From Candidatus Sulfurimonas baltica (GTDB lineage: Bacteria; Campylobacterota; Campylobacteria; Campylobacterales; Sulfurimonadaceae), in the NCBI RefSeq assembly GCF_015265455.1, contig NZ_CP054492.1:1302001-1366000 (forward strand): 64,000 nucleotides of DNA, given 5' to 3'. A program made the position numbers and the translations under genes. Shown here one piece after another: positions 1-9,697 of this stretch (position 1 is the stretch's first letter; each line of letters starts with the position of its first letter). The notes below the pieces were generated by a model, which had not been told where the DNA came from, did not search any database, and saw nothing but the letters and a program-made list of their open reading frames with translations.

Positions 1-1
1 T

Positions 2-373
<372 letters not shown>

Positions 374-381
374 TCCCACTT

Positions 382-951
382 ATGAAAAAACTATTCTTAA
401 TTATCGGAGCTCCAGGCTCTGGTAAAACTACAGATGCAGAGTTGATAGCAGAACAAAACGACGCAATAACACACTACTCTACTGGCGACATGTTAAGAGC
501 AGAAGTTGCAAGCGGAAGTGAAATTGGTAAAGAGTTAAACTCTTACATGTCAAAAGGTTTAATCGTGCCTATTGAAGTAGCGATTAAAACTATCACAAAT
601 GCCATTAAAAATGCTCCTACTGACATAATCATTATAGATGGCTATCCTAGAAGCATGGAGCAGTTAAATGCTTTAGATGAATACTTACATGTAGACTCAT
701 TTTTAGAGCTTGCTAGCGTTATAGAAGTACATGTAAGTGAAGAAACAGCTCGTGATAGAGTTCTAGGTCGTAACCGTGGTGCTGATGACAACACAGAAGT
801 TTTCGACAACCGTATGAAAGTCTACACTGAGCCTTTAGCTGAGATACAAGCTTTTTACAGTGCTAAAAATCTTCTACATGTAATAAGTGGCGAAGGTACT
901 ATTGAAGAGATAGTTCACGAGATGGGAAGTTTCGTTAAGTCTAAAATATAA
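382..951 (+). CDS. adk: Adenylate kinase, short campylobacterial type
   Basis: 189 residues. P-loop GAPGSGKTT near residue 9, [14 protein letters not shown]-binding segment, DGYPRS motif, and GRNRGADDN where the LID begins. The LID is short, as in the Campylobacter/Helicobacter Adk, and lacks the long LID of E. coli Adk. It converts ATP + AMP to 2 ADP in the cytoplasm. It starts 8 bp after aspS, so it is probably cotranscribed. Three copies of TACATGTA lie inside it (686, 728, 875) and a fourth just downstream. A second, unrelated-looking long-LID adenylate kinase is encoded convergently 44 bp away. Confidence 0.9.
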   Translation: MKKLFLIIGAPGSGKTTDAELIAEQNDAITHYSTGDMLRAEVASGSEIGKELNSYMSKGLIVPIEVAIKTITNAIKNAPTDIIIIDGYPRSMEQLNALDEYLHVDSFLELASVIEVHVSEETARDRVLGRNRGADDNTEVFDNRMKVYTEPLAEIQAFYSAKNLLHVISGEGTIEEIVHEMGSFVKSKI

Positions 952-953
952 TT

Positions 954-980
954 ATATATCCAGAAAATTTCTGGATATAT
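954..980. terminator. Bidirectional hairpin between the two adenylate kinase genes
   Basis: Perfect inverted repeat with 13-bp arms (ATATATCCAGAAA / TTTCTGGATATAT, 954-966 and 968-980) around a single central A. It sits between the convergent stops of the short adk (951) and the long adk (996). The A/T-rich outer arms would give U-runs on either strand, so it can serve both genes. A TACATGTA octamer (980-987) abuts it. Confidence 0.65.
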
Positions 981-995
981 ACATGTAGAAGTTGA

Positions 996-1697
<702 letters not shown>

Positions 1698-1719
1698 CTA
1701 TAATGCTCCATAATTCTAT

Positions 1720-2529
1720 TTATAACAGCCATGTTTTAGCCTCTTTAAACGTAAACAATTTTTCCCTTGCTCTTTTTAAATTTTTTTTAAAATAATTTTT
1801 TAATTCTAAGAGCTGTTTTTTTGTCAGTTTACCTTCCAAGCTTTCTACTAATTTCAGTCTCACAAGATTATCCTGAATCGCTCCGAATAAATCCTGCAAG
1901 ATTTTCAATTTTGACAAATCTGTAGAGATTTTTTTATTGTTTTCAAAACATTGTTCATAAATATTTAGCCCGTAACGAAATTTTTTAAACTTCATCCTTA
2001 GCTCATGAAGCTCTGTGAAAGATGTGTTTTTATCTATTTTATTGAAATCTTCGTAGATGTTTTTTTCTATATCTCTAATAATTTTATAGTTATTTGCTTT
2101 GTTTATTTTTTTGTATATAAAAAACTCATCACTTTTGCTCATCTCATGAAAATCTTTTAAATTTTTTTTATACTCAACACTCTTAATCGAAGAAGAAAAA
2201 ACTTTAAAAAGAGAAACTCTTTTTAAAGTTAGCAGAGAATGGAGTTTCTCTTTTGTTTTAAGCGAGCAGGCAAAAGTATCTATTTCGCCCAAAAATACAT
2301 CTAAATCACGTAAAGCAGAGGTAGGCTTAATTATTTTTTTTACAAGTCTTGAGAGTTCTTTAGATTTTTTTTTGTTCAGCTGTTTTGCATACACTTCGCT
2401 GCAGGCATATAATCTTCTTAAATTGACACGATATTTATGTAGCACTTCGATATCTTCATAATTATCCAGTTTTATATACAACTCATTAGTGACATCGGCA
2501 TTCTCTTCAAACCACTCTCTAAAATCCAC
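1720..2529 (-). CDS. CHAD domain protein
   Basis: 269 residues, Lys-rich and all-helical in appearance. Conserved CHAD elements are visible: HKYRVNLRRLYA near residue 31, SALRDLDVFL near 72, LHELRMKFKKFRYGL near 175, and LKILQDLFGAIQDNLVRL near 210. CHAD (conserved histidine alpha-helical domain) proteins are known to bind polyphosphate granules through the basic face. There is no CYTH triphosphatase domain, which is often fused to CHAD. The neighbouring adenylate kinase could connect ADP/AMP with polyphosphate metabolism, but that is only inference. No signal peptide. Confidence 0.8.
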   Translation of the reverse strand: MDFREWFEENADVTNELYIKLDNYEDIEVLHKYRVNLRRLYACSEVYAKQLNKKKSKELSRLVKKIIKPTSALRDLDVFLGEIDTFACSLKTKEKLHSLLTLKRVSLFKVFSSSIKSVEYKKNLKDFHEMSKSDEFFIYKKINKANNYKIIRDIEKNIYEDFNKIDKNTSFTELHELRMKFKKFRYGLNIYEQCFENNKKISTDLSKLKILQDLFGAIQDNLVRLKLVESLEGKLTKKQLLELKNYFKKNLKRAREKLFTFKEAKTWLL

Positions 2530-2611
2530 TATAACTACCTTTTTGTATCAAAAATACAAGATGATACACCAATATACTTTAAAATTCAAATAATTTAGAC
2601 ATCTGATAAAT

Positions 2612-2672
2612 TCACAAACTGGACTCCAAGTCACTATATTTTCGTCATTCTGGACTTGATTCAGAATCTAGT
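2612..2672. repeat. REP-like palindromic repeat, degenerate copy C
   Basis: A 30-bp unit at 2643-2672 begins CGTCATTCTGGACTTG and ends ATTCAGAATCTAGT; its ATTCTG/CAGAAT arms form a hairpin. A degraded inverted partner (TGGACTCCAAGTCA) lies at about 2621-2634. The unit differs at about three positions from the inverted units of the two copies at 48877 and 52632. It lies in the 254-bp gap upstream of the DEAD-box helicase gene; a TACATGTA also sits in this gap (2709). Confidence 0.65.
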
Positions 2673-2783
2673 AGCGCATTATTAGAGATACCTTTAAATT
2701 CAACACTCTACATGTAAAATAAATAAACCTCCTATAAAGCCAAAACACTCTAAAATACGTTTTATATTATAAGAGGAAGTAAA

Positions 2784-4019
2784 ATGCCATTTTCCAAACT
2801 AGGACTCTCTGTAGAAATTCAAAATGCACTTAAAAAAAGTGGGTTTAAAGAGCCGACACCTATTCAAGAGAAGGTCATTCCTCTTGTGCTTGAACACAAC
2901 GACGTAATGGCAATGGCACAGACAGGAAGTGGCAAGAGTGCTAGTTTTGTTTTACCAATACTTGAGCTTTGGTCAAAGAATGTTGGTGAAGGGAAACCTA
3001 AGATAAAAGCCTTGGTTTTGACACCTACGCGTGAACTTACTCTTCAGGTTGCGGAAGCCTTTTCAATATTTGGCGCTTCACTAAAGAGAAAGCCCATAGT
3101 TGTTAGTGTTATCGGCGGTGAAAGTCTTGGCGATCAAATTTATGCTATTCAGCAAGGGTGTGACATTTTGGTTGCAACATCGGGAAGACTTCTTGATGTA
3201 CTTTCAAAAAAGCAAATGAACCTTTCTCATCTTGACTTCTTTGTTCTTGATGAGGCAGATAAAATGCTTAACCTTGGTTTTGCAGAGGAGCTTGAAGCTG
3301 TTCTTGAAGCTATTCCGCTCAAACGCCAAAACCTTCTCTTCTCGGCAACCTACCCTCAAAAAATTCTAGATATTGCTTCTAAAATTACTCAAAACCCTAT
3401 TCAAGTCACTATTGAACAAGAAGTACCAACAGTAGATAGCGTTACTCAAAGAGTAATAGAAGTAAGTCGTGAAAACCGCGGTCCACTGCTAAGACACCTG
3501 CTCGAAAGTGAGAAGTGGGAACAGGTACTTGTGTTTATGGCAAACAAAAGAGCTACGGACAATATAGCTGATAAGTTTATTAAGTACGGATACAAGGCAG
3601 AGTCATTTCATGGGGATCTTCTTCAAGATGAGCGTAACCTGACACTAAGTGACTTTAAGGCTAAGAAGATACGAATTTTATTTTCTACGGATATTGCCGC
3701 TAGAGGCTTAGATATTGACGATATTACATGTGTGGTCAACTTTGATCTTCCACGCTCTCCTACTGACTATATCCACCGTATTGGACGTACTGCAAGGGCC
3801 GGTAAATCCGGTGTAGCAGTATCATTTATATCACATGAGGACAAAGAGCATTTTGGCGTTATAGAGAAGAAGTGTAAGGTAAAATTGACTCCAGAGCAGA
3901 TAACAGGGTTTGAGCTAAAAGGTGAAGCTCCTAAAAAAGTAAAAGGCCCTGCTCCGGTTAAGGGAAAAGGTAAAAGTAAAAAAGATAAAGCGAGAGAAAA
4001 AGCTCTTAAAGAGGCTTAA
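2784..4019 (+). CDS. rhlE: DEAD-box ATP-dependent RNA helicase (RhlE-like)
   Basis: 411 residues. All helicase motifs can be read: Q motif (GFKEPTPIQ), motif I AQTGSGKS (Ser in place of the usual Thr), PTRELTLQV, VIGGE, TSGRL, VLDEADKML, LLFSATYP, the helicase C motifs FSTDIAARGLDID and HRIGRTARAGKSG. A basic tail (KGKGKSKKDKAREK) follows, typical for RNA binding. It unwinds RNA duplexes in ribosome assembly or mRNA turnover. GAGGAAG ribosome-binding site 7 bp upstream. The last 14 bp overlap the convergent gene at 4006. The symbol is by subfamily resemblance. Confidence 0.88.
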   Translation: MPFSKLGLSVEIQNALKKSGFKEPTPIQEKVIPLVLEHNDVMAMAQTGSGKSASFVLPILELWSKNVGEGKPKIKALVLTPTRELTLQVAEAFSIFGASLKRKPIVVSVIGGESLGDQIYAIQQGCDILVATSGRLLDVLSKKQMNLSHLDFFVLDEADKMLNLGFAEELEAVLEAIPLKRQNLLFSATYPQKILDIASKITQNPIQVTIEQEVPTVDSVTQRVIEVSRENRGPLLRHLLESEKWEQVLVFMANKRATDNIADKFIKYGYKAESFHGDLLQDERNLTLSDFKAKKIRILFSTDIAARGLDIDDITCVVNFDLPRSPTDYIHRIGRTARAGKSGVAVSFISHEDKEHFGVIEKKCKVKLTPEQITGFELKGEAPKKVKGPAPVKGKGKSKKDKAREKALKEA

Positions 4020-4611
4020 TCTCTTCAAGGTCTTTAAAGTCTGATCTTCTTTTTTTAAGTTCATCTTTGTACGTTAAATAATCTCCATAATCAAAAAAAT
4101 TATCATATCTGGTATGTCTCTCTTTTAGCGGTTTAGAGTGCTTAATAGGACACCAAAACTGCTCAGTTCTTCCTGCTATTTCTCTTACATAAGCTGTCAC
4201 ACCGTTAAAATACTCACAATACAGGCAGTTGATTTTCTCAACTCTGTCTAAATAAAAAAGATTGTACCTGTCTATAACCACATAATCTTTTCTCTTAACT
4301 TTTGGGATTTTATAAATAGGAAAGCATATAGCTTGAAATATGGTGACCATTATGTCTGCCAATATCACAGGTATAATCATAGCCCAGATAAAAGGAATAG
4401 TTAAAATAACAGTAACCGGAAACGATGAGAGATATTTTATAGAGCTGATGATTTGGGATTTCCCCTCTTTTATAACCCTCTCTTCAAACTTCACTTTTTC
4501 GTTTTCAATAGTAAAGTAAAAATCCTCACTTTTCTTTTTGAACTCTGTTATCAGCTCATCTTCTAATTTTTTTATTTTTGCTGTTAACTCATCAATTCTA
4601 TTATCAATCAT
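4006..4611 (-). CDS. Hypothetical membrane protein with coiled coil and cysteine motif
   Basis: 201 residues; I do not recognise a named family. An N-terminal helix (residues 1-50, Lys/Glu rich) looks like a coiled coil. Two hydrophobic segments follow, about 60-80 (FPVTVILTIPFIWAMIIPVI) and 82-100, then a soluble C-terminal part with NCLYCEYFNG and WCPIKHSK, i.e. a CxxC plus a further Cys-His pair, suggestive of a metal or iron-sulfur site. The 3' end overlaps the helicase gene by 14 bp, tail to tail. It is 16 bp upstream of nothing else on its strand, so it is probably monocistronic or the tail of the transport operon (gap of 16 bp from the DUF1302 gene). Confidence 0.7.
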   Translation of the reverse strand: MIDNRIDELTAKIKKLEDELITEFKKKSEDFYFTIENEKVKFEERVIKEGKSQIISSIKYLSSFPVTVILTIPFIWAMIIPVILADIMVTIFQAICFPIYKIPKVKRKDYVVIDRYNLFYLDRVEKINCLYCEYFNGVTAYVREIAGRTEQFWCPIKHSKPLKERHTRYDNFFDYGDYLTYKDELKKRRSDFKDLEEIKPL

Positions 4612-4627
4612 CTATATCCCTTTAAAG

Positions 4628-6055
4628 TTAAAAACTATATGTTATATCTGCAAATACTCTGTCGTTCTCTTTATTTGCTTCCATAAACGGTCTATCTCCG
4701 CCTATATAATCTACAATGCCAACATTTGCACTCACTCCGTCCATTATCTCATACTCAACCCAAATTCTGGCAAAACCGCCATTTTCCCAGCTTGAGCCAA
4801 ACATACTCAGCAGAGCAGAAGTATTTAGAGTGTCATTTGAATACGATTTTGTAAATCTAAGGGCGGTCTGCATCTCATTCTTATCAACGTAGTCCGACTG
4901 GTATCTCATCTGTGCTTCATGATTGAAAATATGTCTGTTTACTATTTCCAAAGAGACAACAGCGTCTTTAATTCCCATGTAATCAAAACCAAATAAGACA
5001 TCGAGACGGTTTTTTTCATCTGCAGTTGAGTTATACCCTACTCCGCTCAAATATGCTATTTCACTTTTTAAAAGCCAGCTACCAGTCGCGATATTTATAG
5101 CGGTTCCAAGCATATCAATTTTATTTACAACTCTTGTTATGTCGCTTAGAGGAACACTTCCCTGAACATTGTCAAAATTCCACTTTTGATCAAGTACATG
5201 TGCTGCGTAAAAAGACAAATCCCATCCTGAAAAAACGCCATTTGCTGCCATTGCATACTGCATGTTATTTAAAGAGTTGCTTGGTATTTTTAACTCTAAA
5301 AATGGATTCGGTGCAGATGGAAATATTTCATCCACTGGAAAAAATTCACTTCTAGGGGGAGCTTCAATCATAATTCTATTCTCACCTATAGCAATAAAAG
5401 AGAAGTTCCATTTGCCAAAATAGTAATCTAGCTTTGCCATACCGACACTGAGTCTTAAATCCTCTATGTCAGTCATCCCTGGCAGGCGGTTGTCAAGCGG
5501 GTTTATAACATCTGTAACTCTCAGGCTATCAGATTTTCCCCACACAACTATTTGACGACCTACTTTTAAATCAATACGTGAGTTTATTTTGCCCTGAATA
5601 TAAGCATCATCAATCCTGATTTGTGTTTTGTAATCATCTTTAATATCGTTACTGTAGTTGTTGTGTGAATATAAATCGTAGATTGCATCATAAAACATAT
5701 TTGTGCTTATTCGCATTTTCCATTTCTCTGAAAGTTTAGAATCTAACTGAATAAATAGCGAAGTTTGAGCTTGGTTTATACCTGAATATTCAATACCGTC
5801 AACTTTATGTTTTTTATATCCCGCAGAGGTTTTAAAAGCCAAATTTCCACCTAAAGAGAAGATACTTTCATCTTCGTTTTTGGTTGATGAGTCCAGCATA
5901 ACCTCTTCTCCAAAGCCTGCCAAGTCATCAGAAATCTCAACATTTTTCTCTTTCACTATCTCTGCTGCAAATCCACCCAAATCATCTTCAACAATATTTT
6001 GAGCGTTGCTACATGTAAGAAAAAACAATAAGCCAATAGAGACTTTGTGTAACAT
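4628..6055 (-). CDS. DUF1302-like outer-membrane beta-barrel protein
   Basis: 475 residues with an N-terminal signal peptide (MLHKVSIGLLFFLTCSNAQ). The acidic N-terminal part holds two similar short repeats (DLGGFAAEI and DLAGFGEEV). The rest alternates polar and hydrophobic residues as in beta barrels and contains KVGRQIVVWGKSDSLRVTDV, a signature I associate with the DUF1302 family, and ends in Phe (ADITYSF) as outer-membrane proteins do. It is the third gene of an operon with a LolA-like periplasmic protein (3-bp gap) and an RND pump; this trio is a recurring envelope lipid/lipoprotein transport arrangement. Substrate unknown. Confidence 0.75.
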   Translation of the reverse strand: MLHKVSIGLLFFLTCSNAQNIVEDDLGGFAAEIVKEKNVEISDDLAGFGEEVMLDSSTKNEDESIFSLGGNLAFKTSAGYKKHKVDGIEYSGINQAQTSLFIQLDSKLSEKWKMRISTNMFYDAIYDLYSHNNYSNDIKDDYKTQIRIDDAYIQGKINSRIDLKVGRQIVVWGKSDSLRVTDVINPLDNRLPGMTDIEDLRLSVGMAKLDYYFGKWNFSFIAIGENRIMIEAPPRSEFFPVDEIFPSAPNPFLELKIPSNSLNNMQYAMAANGVFSGWDLSFYAAHVLDQKWNFDNVQGSVPLSDITRVVNKIDMLGTAINIATGSWLLKSEIAYLSGVGYNSTADEKNRLDVLFGFDYMGIKDAVVSLEIVNRHIFNHEAQMRYQSDYVDKNEMQTALRFTKSYSNDTLNTSALLSMFGSSWENGGFARIWVEYEIMDGVSANVGIVDYIGGDRPFMEANKENDRVFADITYSF

Positions 6056-6058
6056 TCC

Positions 6059-6841
6059 TTATAGACCTTTTTCTATGGTTCTGGTGACAAAAAACGACTC
6101 TTTTAGATCTTGGTTGTACTTAATATCTGAAAATTCCAAGATAGTCTTATGAAGAGTTTGCTTCCCTTTTTTTGTAACCATCTGTATTTTTGTTGTTGTC
6201 CAAATCCCGTCGATTTTTTCCAAGCCTGTAAGCATCATGTACTTCAATCTATTGCCGGCTTTTATATAGTTAAGTGCTTGAACAATTACAAAGTTGTCCT
6301 GTCGTACAAATATAATAGACTTTGTGTAACCTGTTTCGTCAATAGTTTTCTCACTCTTTGGTGTTACAAGAATCTGCCAAGTTTTATATCCGTCAACCAT
6401 CGTCTCTTTCATTATCTCATAAGTGTAGTCTTTCACATTTCTTTTGGTCATATCTGAATATGTAAAATCACTCCCCATAAAAGATGAGCTTTTATCGCTT
6501 GAAGCGATTCTTTTTACTTTTTGAAGCTCTGGAAGATATAACCACTGGTCGTCGTCTTTAGAGCTGTCATCATAGTCATAAGTCAAAAAACCTGTATTTT
6601 TAACATCTGCTGGAGCCAAAAAGAACATCAGCTTTTGGGTATCGACACCCTTGTCTTTTGTGAAGACCTTAAGCTGACGGACTCTCATGTTGTCACTCTT
6701 GTCAATAAGAGTCATCTTCATATTTGAGACGATGTTGTCTCCGTCATCTCTGTCATGAACTTTTTGTGCTATCTCTTCACCGGTTATAGCCATAAGCGAG
6801 CTAAGCGTCAGAGCGGTTATTAAAACTGTTTTTAAAATCAT
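6059..6841 (-). CDS. LolA-like outer membrane lipoprotein-sorting family protein
   Basis: 260 residues, signal peptide (MILKTVLITALTLSSLMA). The mature part resembles the COG2834/LolA-like family: an early DRDDGDNIVSNMKMTLID strand, LMFFLAPADVKNTGFL, WLYLPELQKVKRI, and SSFMGSDFTYSDMTKRNV. These proteins have a half-barrel that holds a lipid or acyl chain in the periplasm. It overlaps the upstream RND pump gene by 4 bp (ATGA) and precedes the DUF1302 gene by 3 bp, so all three are made together. The natural role is probably ferrying a lipid between pump and outer membrane; this is inference. Confidence 0.82.
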   Translation of the reverse strand: MILKTVLITALTLSSLMAITGEEIAQKVHDRDDGDNIVSNMKMTLIDKSDNMRVRQLKVFTKDKGVDTQKLMFFLAPADVKNTGFLTYDYDDSSKDDDQWLYLPELQKVKRIASSDKSSSFMGSDFTYSDMTKRNVKDYTYEIMKETMVDGYKTWQILVTPKSEKTIDETGYTKSIIFVRQDNFVIVQALNYIKAGNRLKYMMLTGLEKIDGIWTTTKIQMVTKKGKQTLHKTILEFSDIKYNQDLKESFFVTRTIEKGL

Positions 6842-9225
6842 TTTTCATCCTTTGACATTAGTTTTAGCAGCGCCGGAGCAAGTATAATGTCAGCGAGCAA
6901 GGCTATACCTATAGCACCACCCGTTAAAATACCGAAGTTAACCAAGTTACTCAGTGAAGCAAACATATAAACATAAAATCCTAACGATAAAACTATTGTT
7001 GTAGCAACCATTGCCCGACCTGTTCCAAGCATTGTCTCATCTACCGCTTTTTGTACACTCGCCCCTTTATGATGATATTTCGCATAATTATGAAAAAAGT
7101 GAACCGTATCATCAACTGAGAGACCTATTATAATTGCCCCTATAAGCATAGTAAACATATCCAACGGCATGCCAACCATATTCATAAATCCTAAAGCCAT
7201 AACTACCGGAAGGACATTCGGCAGCATACTTACCATCCCTATTTTAAGGCTTCCAAGAAGCAGAATCATCATTATTGTTATTAATACAAATGCCGTTGCG
7301 TAGCTAACTGCCATGGTGTCCATGGCTGCAACCAACGTCCTTTGAAAAAGCGGAACCATACCAGTTATAGTAATCTCAACTTCATCTTTAAGTTCATCTT
7401 TAATAAGTGTAGTCAGCTCCCGAGATAGTGCCTCATACTCACTCGCTTCCATCCAAGGGAGTTTGAATGTCAGTCTTGCTTTAGAAAATGAAGAATCAAC
7501 CAAATCTTCCAAATCATCACTTCCGCTATTTTCAAAAAGTAAAAACTCTTGCGGAATTAGAGCATTGTTATCTGTAATGGCGTAATACTCTTCGTTGTTT
7601 GCATGTAGAGCACGATGAATCTCTTTTAGAACTTCAGCGACGCTCCAGCCCTTTCCTACAAAATATTTATCGTTACTGATAGCTTCAGCTTTTTCTCTTA
7701 CTCTGTCTATTTTCTTAAGTAATTCTGAGTTGTGAAGACCATTCTCTTTTTTTGTATCAAGAATAACTTCCATTGTGACAGAACCTTTAAGCTTGCTGTC
7801 TACTACCTCGGTAGCTATCCTGATTGGAGCATCTTTTTTTTGCCAGCTAAGAGGGTCGTGCTTCAACTCAAGCTGAGATGCACTATACAAAAACACAACA
7901 AATACAATAGCCGTAACAGCAACTATTTTTTTAGCGTGATAAATACTGAAATTTGCTATAGCAATTAGAATTTTATCCATTTTTGCAGAGTTGTTCTTAT
8001 GTGTCTCTTTGGCTTTTTTTATAGGCAATGCAACAAGCATAGCTGGCAGCAGTACAATTGTATTGACTAAAGCCAACATGATACCTACTGCTCCAAATAT
8101 ACCCAAATCTGCTATGGGTGCAATCTCTGCTGAACTAAATGACAAAAGTCCTGCCGCAGTTGTTAAGGATGTCATAATTATTGGCAGTCCTGAGTGTCCT
8201 AACGCAAATATGACAGCTTCGTTTTTTGACTCACTGCTATTGAAATGCTTAAAAAACATTGCCAAAAGATGAACTGTAGCCCCGATACTCACGGCTAATA
8301 AAAATGATGGGAGTATTTGAGTCGGTACAGATATAGGTGTGCCAGTCATTGCCATAAGTCCAACAGTGCTCAATAAAGATACAAGAACTATAAACAAGGG
8401 AAGTAAAACACCGCTGACTCTTCGAAATACCACAAATAAAAATATTGCTATTATCAGAAGAACAAGCTTGATAAACTTTTGCATATCAGACTGCATAGAT
8501 TTTTTTGTATTGTCATTTACCGCAAGTGAGCCAGCTATAAAAACATCAAAATTATCCCCAGTAAATTTCTCGGCAATAGCCTTAGCTGCTCTAACCATCT
8601 CACTTTTAGATTTATCTGATATAAATTCCGGTTTTTCTTGTTTTGTTTTACTTTCACTAAACCCTTCAAGTGCATTTAAATTCGAAGAACCTTCATATGC
8701 GTTAGGCTCAAGTATAATAGTTGCTAGAGTATTGTCACTATTTAAAAGAAGGTTTTTATACATTACACTGGTTGTAGCCAGCCTTTTTAACAAAGCCAAC
8801 TCTTGTGCATTTTGAGGCATGTTTTCAACCAAGTCTTCAACAATAAGCCTGTCACCATCGCCTCTTGTATTTCTTGCATTAATAAGTGAGTTTATGTCTG
8901 TCAGGTGCGGGATGTTGTTTTGCAACTCTACATGTAACTCTTTGAATCTCTCTAAAAACTTAATATCAAAGATATCTTTAGTCCTAACAACGACCATAAT
9001 TCGTTCATCTTGACCAAACTGCTCTTTAAAGGCTTCGTATTTGACTAATGCCGGATCTTCATGGTGTAAAAACCCTTCGGTTGATGTGTCAATGGTGATT
9101 TTTGGTATGTTTGAAATAATTGCAAAACTTGCAAGCAACATAAATAAAATGATTTTTTTTGGATGAAGAGTTATTTTTTTTCCGAGTTTTTCCAATAAAG
9201 CTTCGGTTTTTGTACGCCAGTTCAT
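6838..9225 (-). CDS. RND/MMPL-type exporter (COG1033-like)
   Basis: 795 residues. Two halves, each with one isolated transmembrane helix, a large periplasmic loop and a block of five helices (first block about 245-400, second about 640-790). The first half starts HPKKIILFMLLASFAII; the second half contains GAIIIGLSVDDTVHFFHNY, the conserved Asp-bearing RND/SSD helix, mirrored in the first half by LAVSIGATVHLLAMFFKHF. Such short RND proteins work without a TolC-type adaptor and move lipids or hopanoids. First gene of the three-gene operon; CACTCCTTGTG upstream is a poor ribosome-binding site on its face, but AAGGAGTGTC on the coding strand is a good one. Confidence 0.85.
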   Translation of the reverse strand: MNWRTKTEALLEKLGKKITLHPKKIILFMLLASFAIISNIPKITIDTSTEGFLHHEDPALVKYEAFKEQFGQDERIMVVVRTKDIFDIKFLERFKELHVELQNNIPHLTDINSLINARNTRGDGDRLIVEDLVENMPQNAQELALLKRLATTSVMYKNLLLNSDNTLATIILEPNAYEGSSNLNALEGFSESKTKQEKPEFISDKSKSEMVRAAKAIAEKFTGDNFDVFIAGSLAVNDNTKKSMQSDMQKFIKLVLLIIAIFLFVVFRRVSGVLLPLFIVLVSLLSTVGLMAMTGTPISVPTQILPSFLLAVSIGATVHLLAMFFKHFNSSESKNEAVIFALGHSGLPIIMTSLTTAAGLLSFSSAEIAPIADLGIFGAVGIMLALVNTIVLLPAMLVALPIKKAKETHKNNSAKMDKILIAIANFSIYHAKKIVAVTAIVFVVFLYSASQLELKHDPLSWQKKDAPIRIATEVVDSKLKGSVTMEVILDTKKENGLHNSELLKKIDRVREKAEAISNDKYFVGKGWSVAEVLKEIHRALHANNEEYYAITDNNALIPQEFLLFENSGSDDLEDLVDSSFSKARLTFKLPWMEASEYEALSRELTTLIKDELKDEVEITITGMVPLFQRTLVAAMDTMAVSYATAFVLITIMMILLLGSLKIGMVSMLPNVLPVVMALGFMNMVGMPLDMFTMLIGAIIIGLSVDDTVHFFHNYAKYHHKGASVQKAVDETMLGTGRAMVATTIVLSLGFYVYMFASLSNLVNFGILTGGAIGIALLADIILAPALLKLMSKDEK

Positions 9226-9345
9226 GACACTCCTTGTGATTTTAGTACTGAATTATATTGATTTTTTGTGTAGTAAGCGTGTTAATGGGTTAATTGTTTA
9301 TATTTGCAAATGCCATATTAATAGCACTTGCGTTTTTGATAACTA

Positions 9346-9636
9346 CTAATCTTCTTCAGTGAATCCAAAATCTTCTTCTTCACTACCTTTTTGAGCCTCT
9401 AAAATATCATCTATCAGCTCCTTACACTCATCTTCGTCTATGTCTCCATGCACTATATCTTCTAAAACATCTTGCAGGTCAGCTTTGAATTCACGTAGCT
9501 CCTCTATCTCTTCTTTTGCGTCCTCATTAGCTTCTTTACTGTCAGCAATTTCTGCAAAAATTTCATCTAATCTCTCATCAAGATCAGGTATAACACTCTT
9601 TGTAATCAACTCTTCTAATTTTTCTGCATAAGACAT
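9346..9636 (-). CDS. Small acidic helical protein, unknown function
   Basis: 96 residues, roughly 40 per cent Asp/Glu, predicted as long helices (AEIADSKEANEDAKEEIEEL) with heptad-like spacing. Not recognised. No membrane segment and no cysteine. A good AAGGAAAACAG ribosome-binding region precedes the ATG. It is divergent from the CinA-like gene at 9698 with 61 bp between them. Confidence 0.65.
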   Translation of the reverse strand: MSYAEKLEELITKSVIPDLDERLDEIFAEIADSKEANEDAKEEIEELREFKADLQDVLEDIVHGDIDEDECKELIDDILEAQKGSEEEDFGFTEED

Positions 9637-9662
9637 ATCTGTTTTCCTTAAATAATTTACAA

Positions 9663-9668
9663 TATAAT
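9663..9668 (+). promoter_or_regulatory. Probable -10 box of the CinA-like gene
   Basis: TATAAT 30 bp before the ATG at 9698 in a very AT-rich stretch, as is usual for Campylobacterota housekeeping promoters, which often lack a clear -35 box. Confidence 0.45.
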
Positions 9669-9697
9669 ACTTAAAAATAATAAACTAGTAGGTTAAA

